Below are positions 12,148 through 23,770 of a stretch of 64,000 bases of DNA, in pieces. Source of the DNA: Notospermus geniculatus (Eukaryota; Nemertea; Pilidiophora; Heteronemertea; Lineidae); contig NMRB01000589.1 in NCBI GenBank assembly GCA_002633025.1, positions 101,754 to 165,753 of the forward strand. Direction: 5' to 3'. Each line of letters starts with the position of its first letter. The stretch's first letter is position 1. The notes below the pieces were generated by a model, which was not told the origin of the DNA, ran no database searches, and saw only the letters and a list, made by a program, of their open reading frames with translations. The position numbers were made by a program, and so were the translations under genes.

Positions 12148-12825
12148 ATCACGACGTAGAATATCCCAAATATTCGAAGTCGTGAATTTCATGACTAGTG
12201 CTGTTGGAACTCAACTGTACAAAAATCTCGGACACCTTTAGAACCACTGGAAAAAACTGATGGATATTCTTGGTCTACTGCTTGCATTTGCATGCAGGGA
12301 TGTAAAATGAAAGCTGAAGGGGCATTTTTATACTCTTCTTGTTAAAATTTACAGTTGGTTTAAAAGACTTGCCATGGCAGGCAGGTGGATTTCTAAGAAT
12401 TTTATGGGGATGGGGATTCCTCCCCCCCCCCCCCATGATCTGACTTAGTTGGGCCACTCTTAAAAACACTCCTGGACTGAGGTGAGGTCGCCATGCAAGC
12501 AGAAAACAGCATCATCCAATAGAAATAAAGTATCCCTTACCTTTATTGGGGCCTTTCTTTCAAACCAGCCAAACTCCTGATTTAATCCTAAAATGAAACA
12601 AAAGTAATAAACTTATTATCTGGTGGTCGTGCAGTTGAGTCTTCCATATGCACATGCCCCGGGTCAGGTCACCCTGAAGTAATCCGTGATTCTTAGCTGC
12701 CACTTCCTACATCAACGCACTTGTAAGCACGAAGGACCACTAATAGGAGCTGTCAGTGAGTTGACCAATAGGTGTCACTACGGCCCAATCCAATGCATAT
12801 AGCGGACCCATTCATTTTTGATCAA

Positions 12826-12977
12826 GCACCAATCACGTGGATTTTCCTGTGTATTGGTCCGCAAGAACATTGCTGCCATCTTTTGGCAATACGCTCGGCT
12901 GACAATCACGTGGATTTTCCTGTGTATTGGTCCGCAAGAACATTGCTGCCATCTTTTGGCAATACGCTTGGCTGACT
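12826..12977. repeat. two-unit tandem repeat, 74-bp unit
   Basis: CAATCACGTGGATTTTCCTG to TTTTGGCAATACGCTCGGCT is present twice back to back, nearly identical. It explains the repetitive open frames here. Confidence 0.85.
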
Positions 12978-13194
12978 GCTCCTATTACCTCAGGATGGGC
13001 CATGGTGTTCATTTCGTTGTTTACTTTAGAGACAATACTGTATGCAATTCAGCATAAAAACATGTTATATATAACACAATGTTTCGTCAAAGGGATGAGA
13101 GCTGCAATTAGTTCTGCTGTTAAGTCATCAGCAACTGAATTCACTAGCAATTACAGTCACCAAACCTGCAGATGAAATAGACACCCATAACACA

Positions 13195-14625
13195 ATTATC
13201 CCCATTAGCTTGCTGTCCATTTCTCAGGCAAGTGACCTCAGACAAGTGAAATTACAGACGCCCACAACCTACCGATGATAAACTAGGCCGGATATGATAC
13301 AACAGGGCCCGTAGGAACGTCCTGGATGTTTGGTGGGGGCAATGATTCGGTAAAATAGCGGACCGTAGTTCTTAGCACCGAGCACCGAAGGCACGAGCTG
13401 AAATATTGGCGGGGGGTCCGGCGGCCTCCCTCAGGAAAATTTTAGAAAATAAGAGTGTTTTTGTGCCATTTCCCGGCATTTGAGAGCAAAATTGTAACCA
13501 AAGGTACTAAAGGCAGTCAAATGCTGAGCCTGCCAATTTTATTTTTGACAAGCCAAATATTGGGGGGGGGGGCAGGTGCCCCCACTGCCCCCCCTTCCTA
13601 CGGCCCCCTTCCTTTGCTGCTCATTTCTCAGGCAACCTCAGACAAGTGAATTTGCGGTAGCCACATATGATACAAGTAGCACCATTAGCTTTGCTGCTCA
13701 TTTCTCAGGAAAGTGACCTCAGACAAGTGAATCTGCAGCAGCGAAAAACCTACCAATGTTAAACTAACTAGGCCAGATATGATTCCAGGCATGAGAGTTT
13801 TCCGGCAATTTCCGGAAATCCGGTTTTTTGGGAGCCCAGAAGTTGGGTCCTGAGATTCGTGCAAATCTGCAATAAAAACTGAAGGGGGGTGAGGTATGAT
13901 TATGGTCGTCCCAGCTATCCCCGGTCGGCAGATCAGGCCCGAGATCAGGTCACCAAGTCGCGCAAGTCGCGGTGAATTCCCGCCGGGCGGGCTGCATTGT
14001 GGACGCAGCGAATAAATTATTACCATCTACGATGGTTAAACCCATGTCGGGCTGCGAATTCCTGCATTGCGCCAATCCGATTGCCTAATGCAAATGAGGT
14101 ATAGAACGATCTTCGATGGCTATACATCTTCCGGGCCCTGAAGTGGTCGCCACGTCACACGATTGGTTGATGCTAATGCTTTGCCAAATAAGGATATGGC
14201 GCGCGATTCGCGCCCTTCTACCTGATTGGTCAATCAACTCCAGTCATTAACAGTGATGAATGGAATAGTAGCGTAACGGTGACCATATTTGGCACAGCGT
14301 CTGACGTCACACACTCGGCCACTCGATCGGCAATTTCCGTCAGTATTCGTGCCAAGTGACTTTCTTGCAATGGCCGCCGCCGGGTCAGTATTTCGGATCG
14401 TAGATGCCGGGAAATTGGGTCTTTTATCCTCCAATTTTCAAAAATTTTCCTTGCGAGAGGGGGGACACCCCCCTTGCGCTCCCCCCCGGTCGCGCTTCGC
14501 GCTCCCTGTGCCGGCCTTCGGCCGGCTTCCGGTTTTTCCCTCCGAGACCACTCTCATGCCTGTATGATACAAGTAGCACCATTAGCTTTGCTGTTCAGTT
14601 CAATAGCTGAACAATTAAAGCAGTG
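13195..14625. repeat. satellite-like array, about 105-bp unit, broken by insertions
   Basis: Units with CATTAGCTTTGCTG, CATTTCTCAGG, AGTGACCTCAGACAAGTGAA and GATATGATACAA start near 13200, 13611 (partial), 13680 and 14575. One insertion lies at about 13302-13611 (GGGCCCGTAGGAA to TTCCTACGGCCCC) and the hAT-type element at 13786-14562. Confidence 0.6.
13786..14562. mobile_element. hAT-type non-autonomous element (777 bp)
   Basis: The ends CAGGCATGAGAG and CTCTCATGCCTG are flanked by the 8-bp near-duplication TATGATTC / TATGATAC. It is inserted in a satellite-like array. The interior has GGTTTTTCCC and CCGGTTTTTTGGGAG near opposite ends and no transposase. Confidence 0.72.
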
Positions 14626-14954
14626 AATGATGCTGCAATCAACTTGTATGTTTCCGAGTGCACGTAACGATTGTCGTAGGCTAATTTGCTTTGATGTACC
14701 AAGCGGGAGGCTAATGCGTATCGACGGCGGTCCCTGTGAAAATCCAATGAATGAATGTCATTTGTATTGGTTAATGTTCGGGCCATGGCGTGAGTCGGTG
14801 TCGCGGCTGAAAAACAAGGCTGACCAGGAATTGTATCAGACTCTGAGGTGTCATGATGGCAGTCTGACTGACGCCTCACCCTGACTGCATGTCAACTAAC
14901 CCTAACCCTTGCCTCCAGTGAAAGGGGAAGAGCTGTGTGGAAAAGTGGAGATTG

Positions 14955-15262
14955 CATTAGATTTTTCCCTCCAAAGGGCCAAAGCCAAGGCTATTGACCC
15001 TGAAAAGTGTGGAAGACGCCATCTCAAGCTATTCATATTCCTTACTTGGATGGGGTCTTTTACTTACCCTCGCAAAGAAACCTGAAATAATAAACAGGTT
15101 TCTGAGGTGAAAGACAGAACTTCTTACCGGACTCGAATCCACAGACCCTCGCATAAGGCATCAATTGCCAGCACTCAGGGGCAGCACGCCTTAACCACTA
15201 GGCCAAATCCCCATCTTCAAAGAAATCCCCATCTTGCAAAGAAACAAGGTACAAGGCACCAT
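14955..15262 (-). mobile_element. SINE family A interrupted by another tRNA-like SINE
   Basis: The tail half (AGGGCCAAAGCCAAGGCTAT to TGGGGTCTTTTACTTACCC) is separated from AAGGTACAAGGCACCATGGC by an insertion at 15082-15235. Confidence 0.68.
15082..15235 (-). mobile_element. tRNA-like SINE insertion with 10-bp target duplication
   Basis: GCAAAGAAAC flanks it at 15072-15081 and 15236-15245. On the minus strand it reads GGCCTAGTGGTTAAGGCGTG and later GATTCGAGTCCGG, the A and B boxes of a Leu/Ser-like tRNA, followed by a short tail. Confidence 0.7.
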
Positions 15263-15284
15263 GGCTATGTTGCATGTATACCCC

Positions 15285-15505
15285 TTCATTCCATTATTGG
15301 CCCTGGTTAGTTTGGAAACGTCCATCCCTAACTACTCATGTTGCTATTTGGATGGGGTCTTTTACTTGCCCTTGCAAAGGTACAAGGTAAAGGCACCACG
15401 GCTTACTCTTCCATGCGATGGACATAGAGCAAGGGACAATTAATCCCATATGGCCCAGGCTAGATTCAAACCTATAAGACCAGCCGCTTGCTAAGCAGAC
15501 ATAAT
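15285..15505 (-). mobile_element. SINE family A, near full length
   Basis: Plus-strand order is TTATTGGCCCTGGTTAG, GATGGGGTCTTTTACTTGCC, CCATGCGATGGACATAGAGC, then the head AGCCGCTTGCTAAGCAGAC and GCAGGCTATTGTGCTCC. The B box has a decayed TTCAAACC. Confidence 0.7.
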
Positions 15506-16113
15506 ATTATAACCAGCAGGCTATTGTGCTCCCAACTTCCTTGGGCTCCTCCAAAAGAGTCACATTCAATACCCAGCTCTTGGTAACGGTAACATTATCT
15601 TACCCCCAGTGCGGACCCTCAGTTTACCACCCTGTGATATCAGAGCAATCCACTGCCTTGACTGATCGTGGCTCACATCAACAACGACTTGTTTTTCCAT
15701 GACAAACACACCGGTGGATAAACACCAAGCAATCATGGCTCTCGTTGCCGTCAGCAATACTTCTATGTTAGATTACTTCCCGTGGCCACACACGGCAAAT
15801 TAGCCGAATTTATTGGATACGTTTTATTGAATTTGTCACGGATACTAACCTGGATTTCGACATTGGATTGCCTGGTTTTGACATTTCCGATGCGAATGAG
15901 CTACTTGTTGGTGTTGAGATCCTTGTCAGGAGTTGCTCCTGATTACAAAACAGTATTTTGAGGAATGAGAAAGGAAATCTGATGAAAAATGTCACCCCCA
16001 CCTGTTCTGTTAAGATTATTTGAGGAAACAACAAATGTACCTGTCAGAAACTCTTATGATATAATAACCGAAGTCGTCCTCTAGAAATTTTGCAAATTTT
16101 CGACCCCAACCGG

Positions 16114-16545
16114 GGTCTTCGAAGAGCTCTGATAGCCCAGCAGCAATTGACATATCCGCTGAACAAGCAACAGGTCTCTGGTTCGAATCCAGCCTGGGCC
16201 ATTTTATGGGATCAATCATCCCCTGCTCTATACATCCATCGCATGGAACTAAACCACAGTGCCTTGTACTTGTGCCTTGTGGTTATCTATCACGTCCGCT
16301 TAGCAAGCGGCAGGTCCCGGGTTCGAAGCCCAAGCCATATGGGATTAATCATCCCTGGTTCTTCAGTCCATCGCATAGGAAGTAAGCTGTGGTGCCTTGC
16401 ACCTTGTTCCTTTGCAAGGGCAAGTAAAAGACCCCATCCAAGTGTGGAACGTAAGTAGCTTGAGATGGCCTCTTCTGTACTCAGCAGGGCCAATAAAATG
16501 TTTTGGCTTCGGCCCTGATGGAAAATGCACTTATTCTCTCGCGCC
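16114..16545 (+). mobile_element. SINE family A, two heads in series (dimer)
   Basis: Two tRNA heads occur: GCTCTGATAGCCCAGCAGC with GGTTCGAATCCAGCCTGGGC, then about 145 bp on TGTGGTTATCTATCACGTCC with GGGTTCGAAGCCC. One tail follows, ending CGGCCCTGATGGAAAATGC. Confidence 0.68.
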
Positions 16546-17622
16546 ATGGACGTGAAGAGCAACTTGGAAGGGTTTCAGGGGAATGAATTATGCTGTCTTA
16601 AGCCTAGGTCACAAATGCACCGGGCGCCGTACGATTTTCCCTACCCAGCGGCTTGCTGCGGATTTTCGAGACTGAATCTCGGATCTAAGATGAATCATGC
16701 CGAAATTGCCTCAATAGATAGGCGGAAAGTAGGCTGGATCAAACTGGGCCCCGTAGAAATTGGCCAAAATATCTGTTTTACTCGCCGTACGGGCCCCGGA
16801 GTGGATATGTGACTAGGGCTTTACATTGCCTATTGTTACCAGCAACAGTTACATGTAATTACTGACAGTCACCAGTTGCTGACAGAAGAGGTGCTAACGG
16901 AAGAAGGATGTGTGTTCTACACACCGAGTAAGAAAATCCGTCCCTATGTCTTACAGTACGGTATCTCAGACAAAGTCAACACCGTCACCTTCCCAAAGGG
17001 AATAAACGTACACTTTAAAATCCATCACAATGTGACCCTGTCCCCATCGACTCAGAGCAACTCATCATACTCTACAATTTCTATCCTCCTCTTTCCCTGT
17101 TATCCTGCAAATGGCCAGAGCCTGCGGCTGTAATTGATTCAACCTGAATAGGTCCAAGATATCCGTGTATGAATACAGACAGGTACACTATTGAAACTGA
17201 CAAGGTTGAGGTGAGACTAAAAGAGTGCTTACACCTCGGCAACAAAACGTGATGGTTATTAAATAAGATGCGCAGTAATGGCAAAATTTGGCGAGCCATC
17301 ATGTGGAATTGATGGCCGCCATTTTGTACGCAACAAATGCCAGCCGTTATTTACTTACTAGCAGTGACGTGCTTTGAGGAGAGAAACCACTTCTTTTACA
17401 AATCTTGGTTCATCTGATTTGAGTGGCATTTGGAGAACACAAAGAGGACTTTCTAAAGAAGTGAGCGGCACTAAAAAATGGGAAAAATTCTTCATCGCGG
17501 AATGTCATTTTGTGTTCTTTGTAAGTGCACACGTTTCCACGGTGAGCCCTATGATGTGAAGGTGTGATTTTCTCATGTAACGAAATGACCAAGCAGAGCA
17601 GAGAAGGTTGCAATGGTATGTA
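16546..17622. other. no gene seen
   Basis: Short frames only. GGCCGCCATTTTG at 17312-17324 resembles a YY1 site but has no adjoining exon. Confidence 0.35.
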
Positions 17623-17902
17623 CAGTACAGGTCACAATTGACATCCCTAAATTCGCGCAAGTTACGCATAAGTCACTCGTAACTTACGCAACAACTCACC
17701 GCGTACTTACGAGGTGAGTTACGCGAATTACGCTAGCTACGCGGTGTATTACACAGCGATTTACGAGGCGAGTTGCGCGATTTTGGCGAGTATACGCGGT
17801 GAGTTGCGCGAAACCAAAGCCGTGAGTTACCCGTATTAAGTTACTTGTAACTTACGAGTAACTTATGCGAAGCTGTAGGGATGTCAATTGTGACCTGTAC
17901 TG
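17623..17902. mobile_element. mariner-type MITE (TA), copy 2
   Basis: Same ends as copy 1 with TA flanks; the interior TTACG units are diverged and rearranged. It is 25 bp longer than copy 1. Confidence 0.78.
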
Positions 17903-18309
17903 TAGTATTCTGATTTGGTGCCTACTGGTTATGCCCCATCACACTGAGCTAGTTTTCAGTACGATCTTGAAAATGTTGTGGAACGGGCTTAAACTGTGTG
18001 CGAATGGAGTAGACGTAGTACCAACTTCAGACGGCTTCGTGGACGGCTCGGACGGGAAGAGTGCTCCAAAACTTTGAGACATTATTTGGCCAACGTTACA
18101 CGTTCTAGCCTGTTTTATGATTTTTATAGGATGGGGCAGGACATTTTGAGAACTACTTCAGTGTGACAGTACTTTACACATCTGAGGCCCTTTCCACTGC
18201 ATCATCATACTTTCCACTGCATCATCATAGGCCTACTTCCCACTGTTCCCACTGTAAGAGTGAATAAAAGGGAAATTTCTTTGTGATGACCCTATTTGAC
18301 ATTAATTAA

Positions 18310-18882
18310 CCCTTTAATGGTCAATCGTACCATACGGTACGATTTGCATATGCATAAGCTAAACATAGCTGATGAGATCGTTAGTTCATCAAGCTTCATG
18401 AAGATGGCGCTGCGATCGCTCTACGATGTGTGCTAAGTCACTGACACATTGCCAGCGCTTTCCTGTGACTATTTCATGGAAGAATTGTGCGTTGAACTTG
18501 AGGGACAAACCTGATTTTGGGGGGTGATGGCTTCAAACAACTTGTATTGAATGAATCTGAACACTGCAACGGTTTTGAGTGCCGTATTCAACGAGTCTGG
18601 TTTGGAATATCGATCGACGAAGATTCGGGGATTCCCCAGGGGATTCCCCGTTGAGACAGGGCTCTCCAAAGGTTCAGGTAGGTGGGGTGGCACAGACGGT
18701 TTGTGATCGTCCAAAAGGAGATAAAACCAAGAAACAACTCCATATTTTGGGATATTTGGATAGAATGCTTCATTACCTTTCCAAAAATGTATGGTTTTAC
18801 ATAGTTACAATAGAATATAGAGTCCTAATTGGTATATTGATATTACTGGTGGACGCTAAAAAAAAATTCGACCATTAAAGGG
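18310..18882. mobile_element. piggyBac-type MITE, third family, copy 1 (573 bp)
   Basis: The ends are CCCTTTAATGGTC and GACCATTAAAGGG with TTAA at 18306-18309 and 18883-18886. An inner CGTACCATACGGTACG palindrome follows the left end. No transposase is encoded; the 81- and 99-residue open frames in it are identical in copy 2 and show no domain. Confidence 0.85.
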
Positions 18883-19189
18883 TTAATTTGACATTAAATC
18901 TTGACATCATCTCTTCCTTTCAATAGATTTTCTGCCAAGTTAAGATAAGTTTGAGGCACGATAGCATGACTGATTATTCTTGCAGGATGCAACCCCCGTG
19001 TCACAACGAACTGATTTTATCCAACATCAAACCACACATCAGCGATCAAACCTCGTCCGATAGACAACAGCGCTGTAACTCCTCCCGCAGTGTCAAACCG
19101 CTACCCATGCACTACCGTACGTTATCCGCACAATGAATCTGGTTCAGTTGACTGGGGACGAGTGTAACAGCTCTGATACGAACGTAATA

Positions 19190-19460
19190 AGCTGTGGTTA
19201 CACTACATAAATCCCCGTGCTTTCCCCGGGGATTTTGCGGTTACACCTATAAATCGCCACTCGATGACAGATAAGATAAGTAGCCACTCGATGACAGAGA
19301 GTTGCCTATGCAGTGCCCCTATCGCCGGGATACGGAACTTATTACCAATCGCATTTTAGTAGTGTAACCGCTCGCCGTGTCAAGGCCATGTTTTTTCTGG
19401 TTCAGAAAAACCCCGTGTCTCAAAAAGCACGGGGATTTTGGATAGGTGTAACCACGGCTA
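19190..19460. mobile_element. TIR element with GTGGTTACAC ends
   Basis: The left end is AGCTGTGGTTACACTACATA and the right end TAGGTGTAACCACGGCT; ATCCCCGTGCTTT is inverted just inside. A one-ended relative starts at 6477. Confidence 0.62.
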
Positions 19461-19928
19461 TAAACTTGCAGCGTGTACACATCAATCCCACAACGCCACA
19501 TAGTTAACTCATCTCTCCACGTAGAGTTTTCAATCTTCAAATTCAATAAATCACCCCGAAGATATTGATCGGATACCCCATCGACAGGAATCTAATCAGA
19601 AAATTTGTGAAATCAATGCAGTCGGAATTTTCACGTTTGATGCTCATTCTGAAAGATCAATGCAGAGATAGAGGAGACTGGCGCTGCCATTCAATTCTCA
19701 TTCTTCATGGTTTTTTCCCCAAGCGAGAACCTGGATTTCCCATTTGGTGTTTAGTCAAGGAGATGCCCGTCATCCAGGAAATTGTTGGAATTATCTCGCC
19801 ATGCTTCAACTTTTAAATGTGCAAGCGATAGTCAGTTCCTGCGATGGCTTGGTTAGGTCTCCAAAGGCTGAAGTGCAGGTTGCAGGTTAATGATTAGGGT
19901 CAGTGTTAGTTTCCAATGGTGAAGTCAG

Positions 19929-20052
19929 CAGGGGCGGACGCAGGATTTCGGGAAAGAGGGGGCGCACTGTGCTAGAAACATTGAAATCTGCAGTGAATTT
20001 CGATGATTTGCTTCAAATTTCAGAATTTCACGGTCAATTTTACAGATTTGTT
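19929..20052. mobile_element. truncated hAT-like MITE copy
   Basis: It begins CAGGGGCGGACGCAGGATTT and matches the reverse of 62211-62383 through TGAAATCTGCAGTGAATTTC. The other end is missing. Confidence 0.55.
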
Positions 20053-20077
20053 GGAAGTATGATATCTCAAGACCCTA

Positions 20078-20265
20078 GCGTGATTGCGTAATAAACGAAC
20101 GTTATCAAAGGGGCACTCTAGTGCAGATTCTCGGGGTGCATTTTACCCTCTGCTCTCAGGGTCCCTTTTATTGTGACGTGATCGCGTAATAGGCTAGACG
20201 AACGTTACCAAAGGGGCGGTGCTCTGTGCAGGTTCTTGGGGTGTATTATACCTCTGCTCAGGGAT
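20078..20265. repeat. two-unit diverged tandem repeat
   Basis: GATTGCGTAATAAACGAACG with AAAGGGGCACTCTAGTGCAG is followed by GATCGCGTAATAGGCTAGAC with AAAGGGGCGGTGCTCTGTGC about 96 bp on. Confidence 0.65.
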
Positions 20266-20340
20266 ATTGCCTAAACGGTGACATCCCTCTCCAAAAAGCT
20301 AGTCAGTCCCCCTCCATGAACGTCGCGAGGCCTAAGCTAA

Positions 20341-20587
20341 GGGACCATCTCAAAATTGGTTGATGCCGCAAAAGACTAACCTTGGTTAGTCTCTCTCTTG
20401 ACCCCCTCCCCCCTTTGAGAGACTTTACTTCAGAGGTCAATTGGCATCAAAACCTCTGAAAAAAGTATATGGGTGATGCCAAACAAGGCCAAAAGACTAA
20501 CCGGCCACATCAAAATCCTTGACCCCCTCCCCCCAGACTAACCGAGGTTAGTCTTTTGCGGCACTCAACCAATTTTGAGATGGTCCC
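20341..20587. mobile_element. Harbinger-like MITE (TAA duplication)
   Basis: It begins GGGACCATCTCAAAATTGGT and ends ACCAATTTTGAGATGGTCCC, flanked by TAA. Arms extend over GCCGCAAAAGACTAACC. The interior repeats TTGACCCCCTCCCCCC. Confidence 0.75.
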
Positions 20588-21109
20588 TAAAGGGTAATAC
20601 ACCGTACTCTACTCGGAATTGGAATTCGACATTGCCCTTTCTATCCAGGGCCAATTGGTTGCCCTATATGCCTATTTGTAAGGGGACGGAGGTCATCCTG
20701 GTCATAGGAATATAGGTCGTACTATAAGCATAGCTATGCCTCAACAACCGATTCCCAAATAGTAAAGTTACATTTTTTCTGTCGCGCCCTGTAGCCTAGA
20801 CTGATCCTTTGCCCGTAATGACCCGCGTGTACAGCGAACCTATTCAAGGACAAGAGACCAGTCGGCAGAAAGATAAACAACATGCATGACATGGCGGTCC
20901 AGCCTTAGTTACGACCAATTTTCTCTCTTTAATACCGGTTTCTGACATTACCAAAGAGTAAGAACACAATTTATTAAGGTCAGTTTATTTTGCTTTGCTA
21001 ATAGAATTCCTAACAGTAAGGTACACATGTATGAAATGTCATTTCAACGTGAAAATTAAGCAGGAACTGAGAGATTTGATCCTGTTGTTGATTCTGGCCG
21101 GCGGCATGC

Positions 21110-21622
21110 CCGGGGGGGTCACTCCCTGGCTCAACATTACCCCATGTGCGTTCCTAAAAAAGCGGGAATAGGGGGTGATTTTGCCGATTTTCGGCGGGCC
21201 CGCGCGATCACAGAGAGGCCCCTTATTTCCCTATCATTCACGCAATAAGCCTAGGGGCCAGCATATTTCTCCCGCACAAGGCCCATCCTGAATTATAACT
21301 TTTCCTCTGCCCGCAACAAAACGCAATGTTCCGTCGGCAACAGCAGCGGGAGGCGGCTGACAGAGCGGGAAATGCAGCGGGACTTGGCGCGCTGACATTT
21401 TGTTTCCCGAAGCCACCGCTAGGGCTAGCCCTAGCGGTGGCTTTGGGAACCAAAATGGCGCGCTGACCGTGTTCATCGAACGGGAAGGGGGCGGGAGATA
21501 TTCTTTCTGCCAGCTGGAGGGGGTGGGGATCATGAACTCACTGATCCCGCCAGAGGGGGCCTTTTCAAAAAGCAAGACACACACATGGTGTATGGCCAGT
21601 GTGGGGAGTGACCCCCCCGGGG
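21110..21622. mobile_element. TIR element with 8-bp duplication CGGCATGC
   Basis: The ends CCGGGGGGGTCACTCCC and GGGAGTGACCCCCCCGG lie between CGGCATGC copies at 21102-21109 and 21623-21630. The centre (about 21365-21470) is a palindrome around CGCTAGGGCTAGCCCTAGCG. An 8-bp duplication suggests hAT or a related family. Confidence 0.65.
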
Positions 21623-21839
21623 CGGCATGCATGATGCATGCAGTCACCAGTGCACATGCAAGGTGTGCAATGGGGAATGGCAAAGCAATCATGCAATGCA
21701 TTGATTAGCATGTTAGTAGGCAGTGCATGCATGCGTACTGTGTAGGGCCTCTACAGCCCTCCCCCAAGATCTATTCTATACACCGGTATGGCCTACCTAG
21801 GCATAGGCCTACATGAACATGATGAATGATGCATCTTAT

Positions 21840-22350
21840 CAGTGAGGACTCAAGCTCCCAAAATGGAGAAATTCCCCACTTTTGGAGAATTCTCCTCATC
21901 GGGAGAAGTTTTTTTACCCCAAAGTAGAGAAATTCTCCCAATCAGGAGAATAATTTTCTTTAGAACCAACCATTTGCGCAAGTATCTGCTCATTTGCGCA
22001 TGCGCACAATTTGCTAAAACGGAAGTGGGGAAGCAAGGAACATTTTGCAAAAAAAACGATGAAAATCCATGTAAATTTAATTTTTGGTCGGCAATTTTCA
22101 CTTTCTGGCACCAAAGATTGTTGTTTCTGGTGTAATCTGCGGTCTGAGCCTAAGGATGGCATGGTTTTCATGACGATTGCTGTCGATTCTATGCCCCTCA
22201 TTTCTTCTATGATAAACTGTCATGACGATAGAGCGTCTGCAAATTAGCGGTCACGTGACACGGGACTGGAAAATTTTCTCCCGATTGGGAGAATTCACCG
22301 AATGTGGTGAATTTTCTATTTCTCCCGATCGGGAGCTTGAGTCCTCACTG
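21840..22350. mobile_element. TIR element with CAGTGAGG ends
   Basis: The ends CAGTGAGGACTCAAGCTCCC and GGGAGCTTGAGTCCTCACTG are exact inverted repeats; CTTAT flanks both sides. Inside, GGAGAATTCTCC units repeat and a TGCGCATGCGCA palindrome (21995-22006) resembles an NRF1 site. Confidence 0.75.
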
Positions 22351-22448
22351 CTTATCTGGGGTTTTGATTTGTTATGACGGGCGGGTCCTACTACGGTAAA
22401 TAGCGTCAGCAACAAATTTTAGCGGCAGTCGGCAAGCGTCAGCAACTT

Positions 22449-22667
22449 AGGGTTATGTAAAGTTACTCGAAATCTCGAATTTTTGATGCAAAAAATCTCA
22501 CTAACTGCACAAAAAATTGGGAAAATATGGCTCGGGGCCCCTCGGGAGCCGTCATTGTCATAGGAAGGTACCCCGAGCCGTATTTTCTCAATTCAGCGTG
22601 TAGTTTAAGTTAGTCAGATGTTTTGCGTCAAAAATTCGAGATTTCGAGTCACTTTTCATAGCCCTTA
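22449..22667. mobile_element. fold-back MITE
   Basis: The arms begin AGGGTTATGTAAAGTTACTC and end GAGTCACTTTTCATAGCCCT, with CGAAATCTCGAATTTTTGA pairing inside. The centre carries GGCTCGGGGCCCCTCGGGAG. Confidence 0.65.
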
Positions 22668-22808
22668 AAAGTTGGCGTCTAGCAAGGTTTTATATGTTCA
22701 GAAAGGCTTTTTGGACACTGAAATAGGCCTACATTGTGTAGACTAAAGCTTAAACGATCATCCAGCAAAAATAATGATTTAGAAAAGAAATTTATTGCTA
22801 TAGTTTAA

Positions 22809-23381
22809 CCCTTTAATGGTCAATCGTACCATACGGTACGATTTGCATATGCATAAGCTAAACATAGCTGATGAGATCGTTAGTTCATCAAGCTTCATGA
22901 AGATGGCGCTGCGATCGCTCTACGATGTGTGCTAAGTCACTGACACATTGCCAGCGCTTTCCTGTGACTATTTCATGGAAGAATTGTGCGTTGAACTTGA
23001 GGGACAAACCTGATTTTGGGGGGTGATGGCTTCAAACAACTTGTATTGAATGAATCTGAACACTGCAACGGTTTTGAGTGCCGTATTCAACGAGTCTGGT
23101 TTGGAATATCGATCGACGAAGATTCGGGGATTCCCCAGGGGATTCCCCGTTGAGACAGGGCTCTCCAAAGGTTCAGGTAGGTGGGGTGGCACAGACGGTT
23201 TGTGATCGTCCAAAAGGAGATAAAACCAAGAAACAACTCCATATTTTGGGATATTTGGATAGAATGCTTCATTACCTTTCCAAAAATGTATGGTTTTACA
23301 TAGTTACAATAGAATATAGAGTCCTAATTGGTATATTGATATTACTGGTGGACGCTAAAAAAAAATTCGACCATTAAAGGG
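22809..23381. mobile_element. piggyBac-type MITE, third family, copy 2 (573 bp)
   Basis: Same length and, as far as I can read, the same sequence as 18310-18882, with TTAA flanks and unrelated surroundings. Identity of two copies 4.5 kb apart points to very recent movement or gene conversion. Confidence 0.85.
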
Positions 23382-23385
23382 TTAA

Positions 23386-23660
23386 AGCCCCACAGTATTG
23401 AATTTTATGATATTTTCAGGAAGTTAGGAGAGTGCACATACAACTGTCAGTGTAGAGGTCCCATAGCCTCGTGAAGGTCCCCAGAATGCTTGCCTGATAC
23501 GCAACACAGAATCAAGGCCTAGTTTTCAGCACGCGTTGGAAAAAAATGCAGGGAGAGCTCTAATGTATTCTGACAGAGCGTAGTACATTTTACACTACGC
23601 TGACGTCGTACGAGAATCACGGCGATGATTTGCGTTTTTCACATTCAATACAGTGGGGCT
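23386..23660. mobile_element. TTAA-flanked MITE with AGCCCCAC ends
   Basis: The ends are AGCCCCACAGTATTGAAT and ATTCAATACAGTGGGGCT, flanked by TTAA (23382-23385 and 23661-23664). It shares its left TTAA with the right end of the 573-bp element. A truncated, inverted relative sits at 47212-47304. Confidence 0.7.
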
Positions 23661-23770
23661 TTAAAGTGGGTTAGCCTATAGCTAGTTTTGTGTGCCAGGC
23701 TTTCCAATCAAAATCCAAGTAAATCTGCATCTCCCTCCCATCACTCTTCAGACAGCAGCAGCAGTGAATC

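Noticed and set aside
21234-21708. Overlapping 155- and 102-codon frames on opposite strands
   Set aside because: They lie entirely inside the palindromic TIR element 21110-21622 and mirror each other.
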